Assembly: GCA_041746635.1 (NCBI GenBank)
Contig: JBGTGQ010000098.1
Location: 1 to 16,812 of the forward strand
Length of the DNA: 16,812 nt
From: CAMASH01 sp041746635
GTDB lineage: Bacteria; Verrucomicrobiota; Verrucomicrobiia; Chthoniobacterales; Terrimicrobiaceae
Direction of reading: 5' to 3'
This document shows positions 14,470 through 16,812 of the stretch, in pieces. The notes under the pieces were generated by a model. It worked only from the letters and a program-made list of their open reading frames with translations, made no database searches and had not been told where the DNA came from. The translations under genes were made by a program, and so were the position numbers. The stretch's first letter is position 1. Every line of letters starts with the position of its first letter.

Positions 14470-14481
14470 CTACAGGCGGAA
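14470..14481 (-). other. Frameshift site splitting hsdM
   Basis: The minus strand reads TTC CGC CTG TAG, ending the N-terminal frame, while the C-terminal frame begins CCT GTA GCC GAC. Inserting one T after TTC-C restores 'MFLPVADKIESGTYLLYD', a normal HsdM junction. One base is therefore apparently missing around 14477-14478. The site has no homopolymer, short tandem repeat or recognisable slippery heptamer. Confidence 0.8.
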
Positions 14482-15093
14482 CATGAGGTTCGCCATGAGC
14501 CGCACGGCATCGCGCGGCGTCCAGTGCTCACCGGCCTCCTCGTTGTTGTCTTCGTTGAAGCGGCGGACGAGTTCCTCGAACATGGTGCCCATCGAGTGGT
14601 TGTCGAGGCCGGGCAGGTTGCCGTCGGGCTGCGGGCTGAGGTTGATGTCCTTATCGAGGAACTTCTCAATGAGCTGGCCGAGAGCATCAGCCTTCGAGAG
14701 GCGCGGGATCTGATTGCGAAACTCGAAGTTGGTGAGGATGTCCTGCACGTTCGGTGAAAAGCCGTCGAGGTAAGCCTCGAAGTCGTCCCGGAGCTTCTGC
14801 TGGGTGGCGCGGGACTTGAGATCGCGCAAGAGGAAGGGCGAGGTGTTGTAGAAAGCCTGCCCGGAGGCGGCGCGGAGGGCGTCGTCCTGGTTGGTGACGC
14901 CTTCTTTGTCGAGGGCAGCCTTCATTTCGAGGACGGTCTGCTTGGTGGGCTCCAGCACCGCGTCGAGACGGCGGAGCACGGTCATGGGAAGGATGATGTC
15001 GCGGTATCTGCCTCGGACGTAAACGTCCCGCAGGACATCATCCGCGATGTTCCAGATGAAGTTTGTCAGCCAATTGAGTTGGGCCTGGTCCAT
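14470..15093 (-). CDS. hsdM: HsdM methyltransferase, N-terminal part (truncated by a frameshift)
   Basis: The fragment has 207 residues from the ATG at 15091-15093. It holds the helical N-terminal domain typical of HsdM ('LTNFIWNIADDVLRDVYVRG', then 'RYRDIILPMTVLRRLDAVL'), which binds HsdS and DNA. It runs up to 'HWTPRDAVRLMANLMF' (about 191-205), the segment just before SAM motif I. Two residues later a TAG ends it because of a one-base deletion, so the SAM-binding and catalytic parts are in another frame downstream. It is the first gene of the R-M operon, and a GAGGG-like Shine-Dalgarno sequence lies about 9 nt before the start. Unless the deletion is a sequence error, HsdM is non-functional and the type I enzyme can neither methylate nor restrict. 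Confidence 0.85.
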   Translation of the reverse strand: MDQAQLNWLTNFIWNIADDVLRDVYVRGRYRDIILPMTVLRRLDAVLEPTKQTVLEMKAALDKEGVTNQDDALRAASGQAFYNTSPFLLRDLKSRATQQKLRDDFEAYLDGFSPNVQDILTNFEFRNQIPRLSKADALGQLIEKFLDKDINLSPQPDGNLPGLDNHSMGTMFEELVRRFNEDNNEEAGEHWTPRDAVRLMANLMFRL

Positions 15094-15166
15094 ACGTCAG
15101 GCCCTCTTCGAGCCAACAATAGGACTGAGTGGAGGCGAAAAATCAGGTGTATCGGGGCTGAATGGT

Positions 15167-15213
15167 TGGTAGCTCACAAGCCCGCAACCTTGTCAAATTT
15201 AAAGAGATTTGAC
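15167..15213 (-). promoter_or_regulatory. Probable promoter and operator region of the hsdM operon
   Basis: A consensus -35 hexamer TTGACA (15191-15196, minus strand) is overlapped by a perfect inverted repeat, GTCAAAT-N8-ATTTGAC (15192-15213). At 17 bp spacing the -10 position reads GCTACC, a poor match. That position falls within TGTGAGCTACCA (15167-15178), which shares TGTGAGCT with the site at the capH start. The combination suggests a regulated, activator-dependent or tightly repressed promoter roughly 75-125 nt upstream of hsdM. Confidence 0.4.
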
Positions 15214-15238
15214 GAGAAAAACCCCGTCGTTTGTAGAA

Positions 15239-15244
15239 CCTCCT
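15239..15244 (-). promoter_or_regulatory. Orphan Shine-Dalgarno sequence at the end of the virB8-like gene
   Basis: A perfect AGGAGG overlaps the TAG stop of the virB8-like gene (TAGGAGG). No ATG, GTG or TTG follows at a usable distance. It may be the ribosome binding site of the original next gene (virB9), stranded when the cargo was inserted. Confidence 0.35.
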
Positions 15245-15875
15245 ATAATGGATGTTCAGAATATTTGAAATCCTGCACCACAAGCGGGAGCCGTCCATTG
15301 CCCAGCAGGTCGGGGTTGCGAACGAAGAGGAATTCGATCTGAAATTTGACTGGTTCCCGGAATTCCATGCCTTTGACGGTTCCGGTGCGGACGAGGTTTC
15401 CCTCGGCCCGGACACTGACGGCTTCATAGGATTTTCCGGCCCCGTCATTGATTTTGCGCGTATCGAGAATGTCGATCTTGGTGACTTCGACCTTCTGGTG
15501 AATCTGCTTTTCCTTGAATTCGGGATTTTGGGCTTTGTAGAGAGCGGCTGCTTTTTTCCGGGCGGGATCTTCCAAGTAAATGCGTTTCAAAAGGTCCGAC
15601 AAATCCGGCCCTACGGGATTGCGTTGCAGGAGAGCCAGACAAGCCAGCCGGACATGGTAGGCATGAAGGCTGCCCGCTTCCTCAAATCCGAGAAGCGGCG
15701 CATAGATGAGCGTTCCTCCCGGATCGAGAATGACGATCTTTTCCTGTTGCTTCATGGCGGCAATCGTCAGGAACGGTGCGGCCACGGCAAACGCGATTGC
15801 GAGGATGGCCAGCACCATCCAAAAGCGGGCGGCAATGAGGTTGTTTGTAATGGAAGTAACGGCAGATAATTTCAT
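15243..15875 (-). CDS. VirB8-like inner-membrane protein of the conjugative T4SS
   Basis: The protein has 210 residues. A short cytoplasmic N-terminus is followed by one transmembrane helix (about 18-40, 'FWMVLAILAIAFAVAAPFLTI'). The rest is a periplasmic domain with the helix-then-strands order of NTF2-like VirB8/TraE proteins: 'AYHVRLACLALLQRNPVG', 'EDPARKKAAALYKAQNP', then strands ending in 'VKFQIEFLFVRNP' and 'LPLVVQDFKYSEHPL'. VirB8 is an assembly factor of the T4SS inner-membrane complex. The ATG at 15873-15875 lies 9 nt after the VirB6-like stop, so the two are co-transcribed. The C-terminus looks complete, but its stop lies at the presumed cargo boundary and the original last residues could have been replaced. 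Recognition rests on architecture and gene order. Confidence 0.65.
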   Translation of the reverse strand: MKLSAVTSITNNLIAARFWMVLAILAIAFAVAAPFLTIAAMKQQEKIVILDPGGTLIYAPLLGFEEAGSLHAYHVRLACLALLQRNPVGPDLSDLLKRIYLEDPARKKAAALYKAQNPEFKEKQIHQKVEVTKIDILDTRKINDGAGKSYEAVSVRAEGNLVRTGTVKGMEFREPVKFQIEFLFVRNPDLLGNGRLPLVVQDFKYSEHPL

Positions 15876-15884
15876 GGGTGTGGA

Positions 15885-16812
15885 TCAGGAGTTGCGTGAT
15901 GCGAGAGGCGAATTGGGCGGCAAGGGTTGAGCCTTGGCCGCATGGGAATTGAAGGCGGCTTGTGCGGCATAAGGCGTGGCAATGCTGCCTTTGTGGTGGG
16001 ACACCGTTCCCCGATCGTTGTCCACGACGGCGAATGCATTCGGGGCGGTCTCGTGGGCCACCAAGGCGGGATTTTCGGAACTCGCGACGCTGGCCGAGCC
16101 CGGCGATGAGGGCGGAACAGGAGGCGGCGGCGGAATATCACCCCCGCCCGACGAAAGCGGGCCACTTGCCGAACCCGCCACGTCGGCGGCGATGCGTCCC
16201 GCTGCGCTGGCGGCACCGGTGGCGGCTTGGGTTCCGGCCAACGCTCCTTGAACTGCGGCCGATCCCCCGAGAGTCGCGGCGGCTCCCGCTGCGGTGAGGC
16301 CAGCGCCTACCGCAAGTCCAGCGGCCTGCATGGTGCCCTGAATCCCCGCCTGCAATGATGCCGTCGTGCCGCTGACTCCTTTCATGATGGCACCGGCCAC
16401 GAATGGGACGCTCAGATAAAAAAACACGGTGATGATGGCGGCGAACGCCATGATAAACGGGAAGAGGAGCCAGCTTTGGACGACGATCACGTTTTGCGCG
16501 GTCTGGATCACTCCGCCGGTCGTAATCGGGGCAAACAGCGTGTCGCTAATGGCGACTATGACGATGTCCACCAAGCAAATCGCCACATGCCAAAGGAGAA
16601 CGGTAATCGACGTGACCCCGAACTGGATGCCCAGCGATTGGGTGTGCGAAAGGAACAAGAAGCCCAACAGCAGCGGTGAAACGGCAATCAACCCGGCAAT
16701 GGCGAAGTTCTGAAAAAACGTGAGCACGATCAGCATGAATCGCCCGATGCCTTGAAAAAACATTCCGATGGCAGCGGGAACGACCTTGCCCAAATCCGTC
16801 CACGAGTCCGAT
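15885..16812 (-). CDS. VirB6/TrbL-like polytopic membrane protein of the T4SS (5' end outside the window)
   Basis: The frame is open to the window edge, so the start lies beyond it; the TTG at 16791-16793 is probably not the true start. The visible 309 residues contain several strongly hydrophobic segments: 'FMLIVLTFFQNFAIAGLIAV' and the following 'SPLLLGFLFL', 'TVLLWHVAICLVDIVIVAI', and 'SWLLFPFIMAFAAIITVFFY' running into 'LSVPFVAGAIM'. An Ala/Gly-rich low-complexity stretch, a polyproline run (DIPPPPPVPPSSP) and a hydrophilic tail follow. This matches VirB6/TrbL, the inner-membrane channel component of conjugative T4SSs. The gene is 9 nt upstream of the virB8-like gene, the usual VirB6-VirB8 order. 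Sequence conservation in this family is low, so the call leans on topology and position. Confidence 0.65.
   Translation of the reverse strand, partial: SDSWTDLGKVVPAAIGMFFQGIGRFMLIVLTFFQNFAIAGLIAVSPLLLGFLFLSHTQSLGIQFGVTSITVLLWHVAICLVDIVIVAISDTLFAPITTGGVIQTAQNVIVVQSWLLFPFIMAFAAIITVFFYLSVPFVAGAIMKGVSGTTASLQAGIQGTMQAAGLAVGAGLTAAGAAATLGGSAAVQGALAGTQAATGAASAAGRIAADVAGSASGPLSSGGGDIPPPPPVPPSSPGSASVASSENPALVAHETAPNAFAVVDNDRGTVSHHKGSIATPYAAQAAFNSHAAKAQPLPPNSPLASRNS

Noticed and set aside
14470..14481. Programmed -1 ribosomal frameshifting to make full-length HsdM.
   Set aside because: No X-XXY-YYZ heptamer, stimulatory Shine-Dalgarno sequence or clear downstream pseudoknot is seen. A simple deletion explains the data better.
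1293..15251. TAATGG occurs at 1293-1298 and 15246-15251, at both cargo edges, and would fuse virB8 in frame to a stop overlapping the virB9 ATG (ATGA).
   Set aside because: Several 6-bp matches are expected by chance between two regions of this size, and the predicted added virB8 tail looks unnatural. The stranded AGGAGG argues for a different junction. It is not claimed as a target-site duplication.
1..16812. CRISPR arrays, tRNA or rRNA genes, and insertion sequences.
   Set aside because: I saw no regularly spaced repeats, tRNA-like cloverleaf, rRNA sequence, transposase, integrase or long terminal inverted repeats in the window.

Overview
All recognisable genes in this 16.8 kb window lie on the minus strand, so transcription runs from high to low coordinates. 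The outer parts are pieces of a conjugative type IV secretion (mating-pair formation) operon: a VirB6/TrbL-like membrane protein and a VirB8-like protein on the right (15243-16812), and a VirB9/TrbG-like and a VirB10/TrbI-like protein on the left (1-1236). In T4SS loci virB8 and virB9 are normally adjacent. Here about 14 kb of defence genes (1237-15242) sits between them. The host is therefore a Gram-negative bacterium with a conjugative plasmid or integrative conjugative element. The sequence is moderately GC-rich. The divergent T4SS proteins remind me of Verrucomicrobiota/Planctomycetota-type elements, but that assignment is weak.

The first cargo block (15093 to 5428) is a five-gene type I restriction-modification operon: hsdM, a DUF262-DUF1524 (GmrSD/RloF-type) protein, hsdS, a protein with a class III nucleotidyl-cyclase-like domain, and hsdR. 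Every junction overlaps by 4 or 11 nt. hsdM is broken by an apparent one-base deletion between the 'LMANLMF' segment and SAM-binding motif I, so the R-M system may be inactive as sequenced, unless the deletion is a sequencing error.

The second block (5370 to 1466) reads as a complete E2-only (type II-short) CBASS module: a CapH-like HTH repressor, a CapP-like ImmA/IrrE metallopeptidase, a CapV-like patatin phospholipase, a CD-NTase, and a stand-alone E2-like conjugating enzyme with a SEC-C-like zinc tail. A perfect inverted repeat (TGTAAGCT-N5-AGCTTACA) lies just upstream of capV. Its half-site recurs at the start of the repressor gene, and a weaker relative occurs in the promoter region of the R-M operon. 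This suggests that one repressor/protease pair may control the island.

Working model (inference): restriction is the first line of defence. DNA ends or single-stranded DNA from phage replication or restriction would activate the CapP-like protease, which would cut the CapH-like repressor and induce CBASS. CBASS would then kill the cell by membrane phospholipid hydrolysis. The least understood component is the cyclase-like protein translated between HsdS and HsdR. It keeps two metal-binding aspartates but appears to have lost the Asn/Arg pair of ordinary class III cyclases.
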